A stretch of 64,000 nucleotides of DNA from Motacilla alba alba (Eukaryota > Chordata > Aves > Passeriformes > Motacillidae). The stretch's first letter is position 1, and every line of letters begins with the position of its first letter. A program made the translations under genes and the position numbers. The notes beneath the pieces are model-generated. The model had not been told where the DNA came from. It worked only from the letters and a program-made list of their open reading frames with translations, and ran no database searches. The stretch lies in assembly GCF_015832195.1 (NCBI RefSeq), contig NC_052046.1:32020911-32084910 (forward strand), written 5' to 3'. Shown one piece after another: positions 13,781 through 26,552 of this stretch.

Positions 13781-14545
13781 CCCTTTTAGTTTGCTGTGTC
13801 ATGCTGGAATGGGAGGCTGGCTGTCACTGAGAGATTCTGGAGCCAGGAGCAGATTCATTCTCTCACACAGTGCTCTGAGGCTGTGGTACTGTACCCTGGA
13901 GAAAGTCTGAGCTTGTATACACCATGAGGAAGAGGGCTGTTTCCTGGGAATTAGCAGGCTGAACAGTGGAGAAAACTCTAATTACAAGAAGACTGTTAAA
14001 GAGTATGAAGATTGATACAGAGATTGATGAAAAGCATGGTGCTGGAGAGGGGCTGATGCAGCTGACAGGCTGTTACTGCCTGCCTTTCTGCCTACAGTCT
14101 CCTGAGCACTTGGACAGGTAATAATCTTGTCTCAGCCCTAATCTGCAGAGCATGTAGAAGTATATCAGAATCTGGGTGAGGCGGACAGCTCTGCTGGAGC
14201 ATGTGGCACTGCCTGGGGACACCTCAATAAATGCGAGTGACTCATGGAACAGCTGTGCAGGGGCCTGAGCAGAAAATACTGAGCACTTTATTGATTCAGA
14301 TATTTTGCTGTGCTCAGGACCTATTCTAGCTGTCACTGCATGGACATATCCTGCTGTGCCATGGAGCCCTCTCAGGTTTCAGCCTGGCTGGCCTCTGTCA
14401 TGGGCTTGCTGCATTTGCTGTTTAGAATTCAAGCTCTGTAAATTGCTATAGCTGTCCAACCTCTCACAGGACTGTTTCAGGTTGCTTATTATTTACACAT
14501 CTGCCACAGGTAGGCTGTGGGGTTTCTATGATAGGTAAGTGTTTT
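13781..14545. other. Higher-GC unique tract with splice-like signals
   Basis: This tract stands out from its surroundings by more G/C and many CTG/CAG words. It contains two short acceptor-donor pairs on the plus strand: AG at 14096-14097 with GT at 14118, and AG at 14508-14509 with a GTAAGT donor at 14535. There is also an AP-1-like TGACTCA near 14239. No long frame or recognisable protein supports a coding gene. It could be an exon cluster of a noncoding RNA, regulatory DNA or chance. Confidence 0.3.
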
Positions 14546-17500
14546 GACCTCTTTTTTCTGGTAACCCCAAATGGCTGAACTGTTTCTGATCATGAGGACA
14601 GGAAAAAAACACTGCTTGTTACCCCTTACATCAAATAAGAAATTCATGGTGTCTTTTCTTAAAAAGGCTACCTCATCTCCAGGCTTGGCGCTGGGAACCT
14701 GAACTCTGTCAGTGTGACTTTGTAAGGTGTCTGACATTTGGTATAACTATAAAAATCTGTCCAGATTTGTCTTTTGAAGTGCCACAAGTGGGTATTTTCA
14801 AGAGAGAATTGACAATGACTGTTCACAGAAGGTTTTTCCTAGTTCTGAGTATTTTCCAGAAAGTCGGTTTACTTTTATCAATGAGTGCATATGACTGATT
14901 TTCTTTAAAATGATACTAGAGTGAAGAGAGGTTGGCAATTTAACCATGACCCCTTTCCTGCTGCATAGAGGGGTATTATGTTCAGCATCCAGGGTCAAGG
15001 AGAGCAAAGGAAAGGGAATAAAATTTAGGAAAATAATTAGAGAGGAGGTTACGGCAAAAGACGCTAGTAAGATGTCAGTTGCAGTGGGAAGGTAAGAAAA
15101 CTCTTGCCTTAAGTTAGAGGATACTTAGGGTAATTGGGAAGAAAACTGAGCTGGGTACGTTTGGGAAGAATGTCCTCAACTTTCATGGGAAAAGAGGCTT
15201 AGACTGTTTGTCTGAATTGTGGGTTTTCAAATGGAGAGAAATCTAACACTTGTAAACTGCATCTCACCAGCAATGTAGAGATATCCTGGCAACAGTATGG
15301 TGAAACCGAGGACTAGATACTACTGCTTGTGGTCACTGTGTTTATGAAGGGGTCTGAGAAACACATCAAATGTATGGCACTTGGACTTGCCTGCTGAAAG
15401 CTGAGGCTGGTAGATCACCAAATAGCCAGGACTTGGCAAGACACTAACATATGTTTGATGCTAGAACCAGCTCTGTTTTGAGATAGCTAACATGAACTAT
15501 CTTGAACAGTGCTGTGTAGCATGGTTATGTGTTTTGTTGTACTCATGTCCAGTGGGCCTTTTTAAAAAAGGTTCTCCACATCCTGGTTGTCCTTTTTTAA
15601 CTTGAAGCTTCACCGCAGTGCTCTCCTGATTTAACTCCTTGACTTTGGGAAGGACACAATGTCTTACACAAGTAAGATCAAATTTCTCTCTTGTGGCAGG
15701 TTTCTTTTACAGGAAAAGGGTCTGAGTTGAGTTCTGTCTATATTGATGGACATCTAAAGGTCTATGGGTTTGCTTAATATATCTTCAGGTGGATATCAGA
15801 TCATTGATCTATCTGTGATTTACCTCCAAAATCTGGGATTCAAGCATTCTGATATTTGGAAACATTTTTTTCCCCTAATCTCAGCAATCTGTATACAGGA
15901 TTTGCTCTTCCTGAGTTTGGTAGTGAATTTATTACCATAAACAAACCAAGGAATCTGACTTCATATGCATTCAGAAATACCACACTATTCATGTCACTTA
16001 ATTTGTATAATATTTGTCTTTAATTTGTATAAGATATTTGCTCTGTTTGAAGCCTTGATTTTGAAAGAGAATCACATTATGATAGATTCCATGACCTTTC
16101 CATGACATTATGATAGATTCCATGTATTTTTATATATTGGCATGCAAACGTTTTGAAATAAAAGATAGGAAGAACAAAATAAATCTGGAGTTATTTTTGC
16201 ATGTTGATATTTAAAATTATTTACTTCAAATTATTGTTTTGCATAACAAAGAGTTTATGTTTGAGATTTTTTTAATTTTTCCTTATTTTTTAAAAATATT
16301 TTTATCAGCATTTTAAGCCTTTCATTTGTTTTTTTTTTTCCCCTTACACGTAAAAATATTTTGCTTTGTGGGATGAGTTAGTAAATTTATGGGGTTAGAA
16401 AACTCTTTCCTGATAGATAATTTATCACTTAACAGTTGAAACACGGGAAATTAAAAAGCCAGTTACAATTGTTTTTCAGTAGATAGGAGGGCTGGAGGAG
16501 AAGAATGAAGTAAGGTATATAGGCAAAGCTGGCACACAACATTGACAGAGGGGACCTTCTGGACTCCTTTCTAGGAAGATATACAGGAGCTAGATATCTG
16601 CAACAACTTAATTACCATATATTGTCATTCAATCATTTGAAGGACTCTGCCATAGCTGCATGTGCACATGTTGTCTAGGGGCCAAGTTTAAGGAGAAAAA
16701 AAAGCTCTGAAAATTTTGATGTTAAAAGACGTAGGAACAGCTTGAGAGCATTTCAAGTGGAGGACTTTGTTGACCTGAACATGGCTCTGTACAAGTCACT
16801 GTATGTCCCTGTGCTTTTTGAAGAAATTACTTGGCCCCAGGGAAGACGAAGCATTTTACCAAAAAGATGTTTTAAACCAGTGAAAAAATTTGTCAAGGCC
16901 AGCCTATTAATGCCCAGTTTTCTAGTCCTAATCTCTGCTCTTGAAAGGGTGCAGAAAACAGTTGATTTAGGCTCCTTGGTCACTGTCATATCTTTCAATG
17001 AAAATTTTAGTGATGGGTTTAAAAGGCTCTAGCTTATTTGCATTGCAAAAAGCTTTGTAATCTTATTATGCTGATAGATACAGCTACTTGTACTTAAATG
17101 ATAGAATTAAGCAATTATATTATGTCAGAATTTCTTAGACTGAAAAACCAATGTGCCGCAGCATGCTAGCTCATATTTTTGATGTACCGAAGACCCTAGT
17201 CCAATTAACAAGGCACTTGCTAAAAAACCCCTTTTATTTCATGCCTATGAATTTAAAAACAAGTCCAGAAAAAACAAAGAATTAACATCCATGCACTGAC
17301 ATTTAATTCAGTTTATGTCAACACGGCTGAGAATTGATTTGTATGAATTTAAGGAATTAATATCTGTAGCCTGTTACTTGGATCTGAAATCATTCATTGT
17401 TTTGTGAGCAAAGATCAAATATACAACCATCATGCAATTTAAAGGTTAGTTATTATGGCAAAGGTACTTAATGTGCTATACAATCTATATGTAATTGTAT

Positions 17501-18725
17501 TTTGCTCTACTACTGCTAAGATGAGGATGTGATATATGTGCTCTGGGATGTGGCCTAGAATTTTTCACCTGTGATTATACTGCATTTCTCTACTGAAATT
17601 AGATTTTTTTTCTGGCAGAGAATGGACTGGATTCAAGAAGGCAGCTTGAGTACCAACATTCTGGGCAGCTCAGATCATCTTCATCATGTCTGAGAATATC
17701 AATAAATCTTCACCCTGTCCTATACAGCCTGAGATAATAATTGGCATCTCATTACCTTTTCTTCATATCAAGAGCAGTGAAATTTACCCTTATGTACTGT
17801 ATGAAAAGGATGGGTGAATGGCTTTTTCTGGATCTTGTTGTGTCCTTGGACAACTGTTTAATGTGCCCTTTTTTTGCAAATTTTCCCTTGTAACTGTTAA
17901 AATAAAATATTCTGCTTTCTAAAGGGAAGCTTTTACTTGAGATTTGGCTGTTTTGCATTATAAATGCCAGTGAATAACGGGATAAATAAAGAAACTGGCT
18001 CACAATTGGAATACAGTATGTGATCCAGTCTAAACAATTAATCTGTTAATCATATATAGTATTTTTAAACTACAATTTCTAACAATTTTTCATTGCCTTT
18101 CTTATGACATTATTGTTTCTCGCCCTGTGAAATTGCTTCCATATCCCTCACAATAGTTTTATATTACATTGTCAAAGAATAATAAAGCCTGTAGCAGACA
18201 ATTTCATAAACACTTAGGTTTCAGAAAGATGAAGATATGGCAAGCTACTTTCTTTCATTATGGGCCATTCTCAGCAGCTCTGAATATAAGAATTTATATA
18301 TTGTATATATTAAGATTAAAAACCAAACCAAATCTGTAAAAATAGTTTATTGCATACCACTAGTATGATATTCAGAGTGTTTAGTAATAGAAAATAAAAG
18401 GTGTTATTGAATCATAATAGTAAAATCTTGAACTTTGATGCATCTTGTTCTAAATGAGAGATTTGGGAAAAGAGGCATAGCTTGAAAGAAATATAATTTG
18501 AAAAAGTTTATGATGTCTAAAAATGAATAAGACATATACTTTGAATTTCTTTGGCAGAAATTATCTTTTTATGAGGTGATGGTTGTTGGCTCTTCTTTAA
18601 CCAGGCTGAGAATGTCACAAACTTCAGCATGGGTGCACCCAAGAAGGATAAGAGAAACTTGGTAAAATAATATATCCATCAAATGAGTCCTGATGGAAAA
18701 CACGAAGAGTTAGTTTTTCAATAAA
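14546..18725. other. Unique AT-rich noncoding DNA
   Basis: No gene family recognised. Open frames at 16742-17032 (96 codons, not ATG-initiated in the strict sense) and on the opposite strand at 16753-16998 overlap each other and match nothing known. A possible terminal exon at 17619-17706 is described among the findings. Confidence 0.6.
16074..16124. repeat. 20-bp direct repeat, period 31
   Basis: The 20-base word ACATTATGATAGATTCCATG occurs at 16074-16093 and again at 16105-16124, separated by 11 bases. This is a small local duplication with no associated element. Confidence 0.85.
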
Positions 18726-18729
18726 GTGT

Positions 18730-18957
18730 TGTGTCGGGGAAGGTTTAAGTGGGATAGTAGAATAATGTTGTTCACCCACAGGGTGGTTGGGCACTGGAAC
18801 TGGCTCCCCAGGGAAGTGGTCACAGCCCCAACCTCACAGAGCTCAAGAGGCATTTGGACAATGCTCTCAGGCACATGGTGCTGTGCCAGGCCTGAACATG
18901 GACTCAGTAATCCTTGTGGGTCCTTTTCAAGTCAAGTTAATCTGTGATTCTGTGATG
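18730..18957 (+). mobile_element. CR1 LINE, short 3' fragment
   Basis: Landmarks of one CR1 subgroup appear in order: TTCACCCACAGGGTGGTTGG, GCACTGGAACTGGCTCCCCA, GGGAAGTGGTCACAGC, TTTGGACAATGCTCTCAGGC, ACATGGTG, ATCCTTGTGGGTCC, and a CTGTGATTCTGTGATGATT tail. The wording (GGCTCCCCAGGGAAGTGGTCACAGC) differs from the copies at 8.6 and 48.6 kb (GGTTGCCCAGAGA type), so it comes from a different CR1 subfamily. It is 5'-truncated and noncoding. Small indels sit near the centre, where the GTGACTCTTGGGG-type block is missing. Confidence 0.9.
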
Positions 18958-18959
18958 AT

Positions 18960-21900
18960 TTTGTGAAAAGTGATCTTTTCCCTTAATGGTGAAAGCAAAA
19001 AGGGTGGGAACAGAACTGAAAAAAATGCTGATGATGCTATTAGACATAAGTGAAAAGAATTGTATCGCATTCCCAGTATTGTATTCACTGGGAAGCAAAC
19101 CATTTCACTTTTATTTATGGCATTTCAACACATCAAGCATATCTAAATCTCTGTGTGGTTGCTTTTAGAACAATGGACTTGGTTTTCTTCCTTAGGGCCT
19201 TTGAGGACATGAAATTATCAAGTGATCTTGCCTTTTTGCTTAATACTGATTTGAACATGTAGACCATTCAGCCACTTCCCCATGTGCTTAACATGGTCTT
19301 AAAATTAACTGAAGAAGCAAATTTTTTCACTTTTTCATTTATCACTTTATACTATCACTTTCCCCATTCTAATAATAGATTATGTTTTGAAAACATTTTA
19401 TGAGGAAATAGGCAATTGAAACACAAATAGTTCTTGCGCTGTAATCTCTCTTTATATACAGATATTAGAAGTTTGCACTATGAGCAATAGGCACATTTAC
19501 TGAGGAAATCCTCCTCACTGTAACTGTAGTAAAGAAATTATGTACAGTGAGCAAGAGAGAAAATCCTGGCTGTGATCAGTGTCTCCAAGCCATATGTCAG
19601 GCTCTGGTCTCAATCTCTCAAGGATGCCCTCTTTAACTTCGGTAGGGCTGCAGGGTGATGCAGCCCACACTCTCTGCAGGTCATTTATTAGCTTAGCTTT
19701 GTGCCCTCAGAGTATCAGCCCTTTCAGCCTTCATTCCTACTCTTGCTTTTGCATAAGAGGATGAACTGCATAATTGTGTTGCTGTCGTGAAGTCAGCCTA
19801 CATTAGCTTGCAGTTTGTGTACTGTTAATGTTCTGAAGTAAATAAATTCTCTGCTGTTTTGTGGTTTGACAACACAAGGATGATTATATTGAGAGAGAAT
19901 TCACAGCTGAATTGTGTGAGTTAGTCAGTACTGAACAGCAAATCTCTTTACAGTATGTTTGTCCTTTTTCCCTTTTCCTTCAGTAGAAATTTAATTCGAA
20001 AACAGATGACTTCTGTTCTTTGCAAATAAAATACTGAGGAGTTAATAATTTTCTAAGTTATTTTCCCTTTGTGCATCCCGGTCTGATAATTCTCTAAAAG
20101 GCAGTTTCTTTTTTATCATTCCTAAAGAACAAACAAGCCCAGAGAAAAACAAACAAGCCCATTTTGTCCAGGTTAAAGGTATAAATCCAGGTCAACCTCT
20201 CATTGTAGCTCATTATTTTCACATCAGCATGTGTCCTTTCTATTCTCTCTTTCTCCTGATTTCAGAGAAATCCATGTCATGCTTTGATATCTTTCCTCTG
20301 TTTCTGTAATTTTGAAATAGCTCAGGCTAAGCTGAGAACATACTGCTGTTGATGGGGCAGGCAGGCATTAGACATTTGCCTCTGACACCTTTCCTTAATT
20401 TCAAACTGCCTTTGGAAAAGCGTCCTTGATTAGCTGACAATCTGAGAAACACTCTTAAATCTCTTCATCAGCCTGAAGATTACTCTTTGGTAACCTTTCC
20501 TTGTCTTTAGCAAGTGGGTTGGTTTGTCTGCTGAGACTTGTTTAAAGCAGTCACGTGCACTTCCTCCACTTTCACTTGCGAGGCAGTTTCAGCAGTTCTC
20601 CCCTGTGTAGACTGGACTGCAGCTAGACACATCTTTGTTGCTGTTAAAGTAGAAAATTGCTTTATCCTGGAAAACACTCAGGCATGCTTTTGCCAGTACA
20701 GGATCAAAGTGGAAGGATGCTGTCACCTGATGATTCATAAAATCTAGCTGGCTCAGCTGGTGCTCATAAAGAAGCACAAAAGCATAAAAGAAGCTCATGT
20801 TATCTCAGGTGATATCCCCAAGACAGGCAGAGAGCAAAATTATTTTAGACCCCTACTGTTTCTGCAGGCACAACAAATACCATATTCTGGCTTTGTAACA
20901 CCTACGTTGACTTGATTACCATGTCATGCAGAAGTCCTTTAATTCTTCACATATAGGAAAATACGTCAACATCCAAATACTTGCTTGCTCAAGTTTCTGA
21001 AAACACTTAATAATATTGTGATGTCTATGAGTACATGTGTTTTAAACTTTCAGCTGTTTGTGTAGCCATGCCTTCAGTGAAAATACGTCTAGACAAACTT
21101 CTTTGTTACAGCAATTATTAATTTCATCCTGGGTAGAGTAGTGTTGGGGTATTTCTTGTTTTAAAAAAAGGCAGAATATACTTGGTTTCCTTGAGGCATA
21201 CTACAGTGTTAATTTTTCATTTAAACCTTCATCAAACAGGATATTTGTTGGTTGGTTGGTTGGTTTATTTGTTTTATTGAACTTTTTCTTTAGTTAGAAA
21301 ACTGGTTTTGTTAGGAAATAGAGAAATGGACATTTGCAAAATTCTTATCTAATTTACAAAGTAAAAATAATGGCAATGTGCATGGCATGTAACCAAAAAA
21401 TGTGTATATAATTACTTGTTTTAAATGCTGACAGGTTATGCCTGATTAGTATGGAATCTTGTGGAATTAATTTTGGTTATAAATCAAGTTAAGTTTTGCT
21501 CTCTCAATCATGATTTTGAACTGAGCTTAAAACTGACTGACTAACCACTACATGCTGGCTAAAATCCTGTCTCATTTTTTGGAGCAGAAAGGTTAAGAGG
21601 ACAGATGAAGCAGAGGCAAATGGTATCTTCTTACTACTCCTTGGAGATCTCCTTAGTAAAGATCTCCCACATCTACTGTGTAATGAAATATCTGCTAATG
21701 TCCATATAGCTTCTGTGGCATTTAGCACTCTTCATTTTATGTTGTCTCGTTTTGAAACCTTATGAAGTGTAATGTTCTGTAACCTTTCAAAAACATTCAT
21801 AGGTGTGATGTCAATGTTTCCCAAGTACTCAGCTATCATTATTGTAAGCCTGCATTCTGTCTTTTGTTTATAAAAGCCCAGGCTTGCAATTCACTGCCTT

Positions 21901-24900
21901 GCAGGGAAAAAAAAAGGGGGGAGGGGGAAGTAATATTTTGCATCTTAACACATTCTCTATTTTCTCTTTAAAGTTTCATTCATCTCTGAAAAGTGAAACG
22001 ACCTTTTTTATGTTCATTTATTTTAAATTCTTCGATGCATCTCAAACCTTTGCTATTATTTATCTTCATGTTTTAACTTGTGCTAGCTTTTTTTTTTTCC
22101 CATTGTCCATCATATTTACACAAAAAAAAATCCCTTCTGCTATTGATTTTTTACCTAATCCAAATTTAAGATAATCTATATTATTAAAGACTATCCTCCT
22201 AGTAGAAAACTGTGATGTAACACAATTTATATGTTGCCAACTTGCCCATAATGATACTTTTAAAGTTTTTGCTATTCCTTTGTTGTAACATTATTTTCAT
22301 AGGTAGGTATTTTTATTGTAGAGTGTTGTAGTTATTCTTTTTTGTCCACTTACCCATTTGGAGACCTAAAGAAAACATTTTTAAAAATATTTTTTCCTGT
22401 CTTTGGAAGTTGTTAATCTTGTTACTTTCTGCTGCAGGCTTTCATGAAATCTATTTACAGACTGAATACTGAAGGCAGCTCAGGAATAGTCACGGTTGTG
22501 CCGTCTCCTCCTCTCTGCCATTTGGAAAACAGGCTGTAGAGAAGCAGCAGTAATGTGGTATGCCTAAAGAAATTGCTCTTTCAATGGATATGTTAGTTTT
22601 TGTCTATTGTGTGAGCACTCTGAATCTGCACACAGTGTCAGAAAGTTTGTAGGGGTAAAGAGCCTTATTAGTCATAAGGATGACTATTTGTTGGTGGTAT
22701 GAAATCATAGATGTGCTGTTACTTCATCTACATTCAAGCATGGTAGCATCCTCCTTGAAAAAAAGTATAGACAGCAGCTGTTGATGTATAAAAAACTTCT
22801 AGTAACAATCATTGTGTGCTCATAAACTGATTCTTTTAAATAAAAATAATGGCTAAAATCCTATAGATTTATTACCAAATTTTTGATACAGACAAAATGT
22901 TTAGTGAAGGCAGTTTCTTTTCACCACTAAATGTAACCTTCTTCTGGTATGATAAAATACTTTTTTTTTTTCTTCTGTTTGCTTCTTTATTCTCTAGCTT
23001 TCTCATTTTTTCTTCTGCTTTAACATATAATCTTCTTGCTCCCTTCTTTCTCACAGGAAGGATGGTGAGTTTTACCCAGATGAACTGAGCAATATTCAGT
23101 AGACATGCCTTTCTTTCATTTGTGGTATGTTGATGGACCATGCTTTAAAAGACTGATAGCCTTACAAGACAATAGGGAGATGGGCTTTTTTGTTATAGAA
23201 AGCATATATGAATTCCAGTGTGATGCTCAAATCTGATTAGCGTATCAAAGGGAAATATGTTTCAGGTTTGTATGTAACAAAAAAAACAAAAAACAAAGTC
23301 TGTAATGATGAATCTGAAATTTACAGGGTCAGTAAAATTTATTCTGCTGGAAAACACTTTTTAGGTTTTCCTCCCCTGCAGGTTAAAAAATATAAGCTAA
23401 CTGGCATGACTGGCTTTACTTCACTGTTTTGAGGTCAGCTGTTTTAGGGAAACAGAATGTTTACTCGACTGAATGCCAGATTCCCCTGACAATTGACTTA
23501 AATTCTCATAATCTCTGTTTAAATTAAAATATGATGGATTTAATCCCTAGCCTTTTGCACATAAGAATGAATTTGTTATTTAATTTATGATGCTTAGAGA
23601 AGTTAATGAAAAAGTTGCCATCGTGGAGAATGGGAAAATGCAGCAAAAGAGAGGAAACCTTTTTTTTTTGTTGGCTTTGCCTTTTTATTTTTTTTTGTTT
23701 GTTGAAATGAAAGTCTATTGCAAGTAGAAAGTCTGAAGTGTCTGAATAAACACCAGATTAACATTTAAGCAATGTTTTGCTGGTCAGCTGTGCTAGTAGC
23801 AAAGCTTACTTCAATTATTTTTGAATTTGACAGGAATTCTAATAGGTGGTAAAATAGGCACATAAACATTTCTGGAGGAATTGATTAGGAGAAATTCAAA
23901 ACCACTGTAATTATTTACTTTTGCTTATTTGGATGAGTTTAACACCAAACATAAAACTCCATCTCCTGTTCCAATCACCAGAACCTTTAAGAACAGGGGC
24001 ATGCATAAAAATCCTGGTTTCTTGCTAGGATTTTAGTATCAAAATTTAGCTGCAACAGAAGTCCATCATTTGCTGCATAAGCAAAAAGTCTTTAAAGCTT
24101 CTGGTAAAAAACTCCTTCAGGCAATACAGGAAATGAGCTCAAATGGCTTGCCTATTTTCTTTCATCTGCTGAAAATAAGATGCAACATCAATTGTTTTGG
24201 TTGTCTTCACAGTTAAGGAAAAATGTTTCATTTGTAATAAAATTTCCTTTCTTACATTAACAGCATGACAGCAGCATTCTAATGGATTATGAGCATTGCA
24301 TTATGAATATTTGAGCTTTATGTTTTCTTTTACATTACACATGTAAGAGATTTTTTTTTAGTATGGAGGCAGATATGTGTACATGCAAGTCCTTTGTCTC
24401 TAGATGCACATATTATTGACAAAAGTGGGACTCAGAGAAAAAGATAGGGTTATGGAAGTATTTTTCTTTGAAACTGCAAGAAGACTTGATCAGACTATAT
24501 AGCCTAACAGTATTTATTTAGGAAATATAAGAATTGCTTTTCTAGAACAGTGAAAATGTCCTCGAAATATATAATTACATGAGGGAAACTGCATTGGCAT
24601 GGTATTTCTCCATTGATTTTTTGCTTGGTAGGTTCGCAGAGGAAGAAAATCTATTTTTGCTTCTACAGCCCTTCTACTAGAATTTTGCTGAGTCTCTAAT
24701 CCATTGTCATCTGAATTAAGTAGTATTTTTTTTTCCTAAATTATGCTTTTCTGTGTATCATTTAAGGGAACGTAGGAATTCAGAGAATTAATCTGTGTAT
24801 ATTTAAAACTCTATGTATATTTAAAACTCTGTTGATCCGTATGGTTTTTTTTTTTTTTAATTAAGTACTGTGAAAATCAGAGGAGTTTAAAGAAAATGCA

Positions 24901-25280
24901 TGCATCTGTTTTGTGAGACAGTCAAACTATTTGAGAAATTATTGAGAATGTTGAAATTATTTCCTTCTCCTTTGTATGACTACAATGAAGGAGCTTCTTT
25001 AGCAAGTCAGATATCTGTACTTGTAACAGCTACAGCCATTTGGACATCTTCAAATGCTCAATTGGTTCCTCACCCCAGTATTTACATAAGACAAAAAAGC
25101 TACTAGTAGTGTTATATGAAAACAGATGCTTTCCTTCTCTTCTGTAATTAGTGGAATAAAATAATGAACTTTTCACATCTTATGCAATAATTTATTTTTG
25201 TTTATTTGCTACACCCAGAATGCCGCCTTTGTGCTCAATTCATACTTGGTTTTCCTGCTTGCAAACAAGAATCTTAGTCG
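18960..25280. other. Unique AT-rich noncoding DNA with a few exon-like signals
   Basis: No gene or repeat family recognised. Four copies of GGTT lie at 21246-21264, and a pyrimidine-rich tract runs through 22950-23056. Exon-like stretches at 22438-22539 and 23057-23064 are treated as findings. The segment 20330-20530 has a compact, moderately GC, non-repetitive look like conserved noncoding DNA. Confidence 0.55.
24796..24830. repeat. 18-bp tandem duplication
   Basis: TGTATATTTAAAACTCT occurs at 24796-24812 and 24814-24830, a period of 18. It lies just upstream of a run of 14 T at 24845-24858. Slippage-type duplication. Confidence 0.85.
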
Positions 25281-25285
25281 CTCTT

Positions 25286-25350
25286 GAATCACAGAGTCCC
25301 AGAATGGGTAAGGCTGGGAGGCACGACAATGGGTCATCTGGTCTAAGCTG
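25286..25350 (-). mobile_element. CR1 LINE, very short 3' tip
   Basis: On the plus strand the sequence reads GAATCACAGAGTCCCAGAAT, then GGGTAAGGCTGGGAGGCACG, then GGTCATCTGGTCTAAG. This is the reverse complement of a CR1 3' end (octamer tail preceded by the GGACCAGATGACC / CCTTCCAACC block). Only about 65 bases are recognisable, so the insertion is heavily 5'-truncated or eroded. The boundary at 25350 is approximate. Confidence 0.75.
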
Positions 25351-25354
25351 GCAA

Positions 25355-26485
25355 ATTTGGCTGTCTGCTTCTTGACAGATTGCATAGAGGCCTGCACTTT
25401 TAATTCTAGTTGCAGCACCTGTTATTGATTTATTGCTGGCCATTTTCCTGATGTGGTCTCATTCTTTCAGCATAGCTGATTTTTTCTAGTTTTGCTGCTT
25501 GTTCCTTTATGTATTAGTCCTTTTCTAGAAGGCAGTTTTTCATTTTCCACTGTTGCATTTTTCCATAATGGGAACTTGCTGTGGAGAAACAGAATTGTAT
25601 TTTATGGCCTACCTGGAAGATTTCCATGCTGAGAAACCCTCTCTTAGTGCACTCATTTATATGAAGAACCAGAAATGAGAGGCATAGATGAAAGAGAAAT
25701 ATCAAAAGCCAGGTTTTGCTTTGGGTTCAGATCTAAAAGCCCCAGACTATTCCTGAGTCCTGCATGTACTGAGTTTGCAAACACACCCTTGAAGTTCAGT
25801 GCCCTTCATGGCTGACTTTCACTAGAAACTCCTTTAAGTTCTGTTTCTGGGCTTAGCATGTGCCACTATTGTGAAAAGCAGTTATAAGACAGAGACCTTT
25901 TTATTCAACAATTGTACCCTTTTCTGTATTCAGTGACATATGTGCTGACTTCAGTTATAAAAGTAAGATATGCTGCATTTACTCTACCTAACAAGGCAGA
26001 GTGAGCACAGCTAGGAGAAAGCTAAAAGTTTGATTCTAACCCATTTGTACTTCACCAACAATTTAGTCCTGTTCAGTTTATATCAATTATCTGCCTGGAA
26101 ACTGAACACACTATGAGACACCACAGATAATAAGAACCATAACTATCACCTGAAAAGGTTAAAGTATCCTAAAAACAAAGCAGCAGCTGACATTGGCTAT
26201 TCTAAACTGCAAAACCAGGAAAACAGTCTGGAAATTCAAAAACTTGTCCAAGAGGTTAGAAAAAAATCCTTATCTGTTCGATGTCCCAGCTTAAATTAAC
26301 AACATCTATTGGATGCCTGTAAATAGTGGTGTCCTGAACATTCTTATACTTTTATGGTAAAAAAATGACCATTTTTAAATTCAGAATAGTGCTTATCTCT
26401 CTGAGAACTTATCCTAGTACATGCAGTTTTCCTTCACTCCAACAGTGTGAGCTCTCTGCATGACCTCTCCTCTGAGATTCTGGAC
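25355..26485. other. Unique noncoding DNA
   Basis: No gene, RNA or repeat family is visible. Reading frames are short and scattered. Likely intergenic or intronic. Confidence 0.65.
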
Positions 26486-26491
26486 ACTTGG

Positions 26492-26552
26492 GTGGGTGCC
26501 TGTCCTTCTGGTGGGTGCCTGTCCTTCTGGACAGGTGGGTGCCTGTCTCTCC
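26492..26552. repeat. 19-bp minisatellite, three copies
   Basis: The unit GTGGGTGCCTGTCCTTCTG occurs perfectly at 26492-26510 and 26511-26529. A diverged third copy (GTGGGTGCCTGTCTCTCC) begins at 26535 after a 5-base insert GACAG. The reverse-strand frame through it (26434-26700) codes an RHPP-type repeat only because of the tandem array and is not evidence of a gene. Confidence 0.9.
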
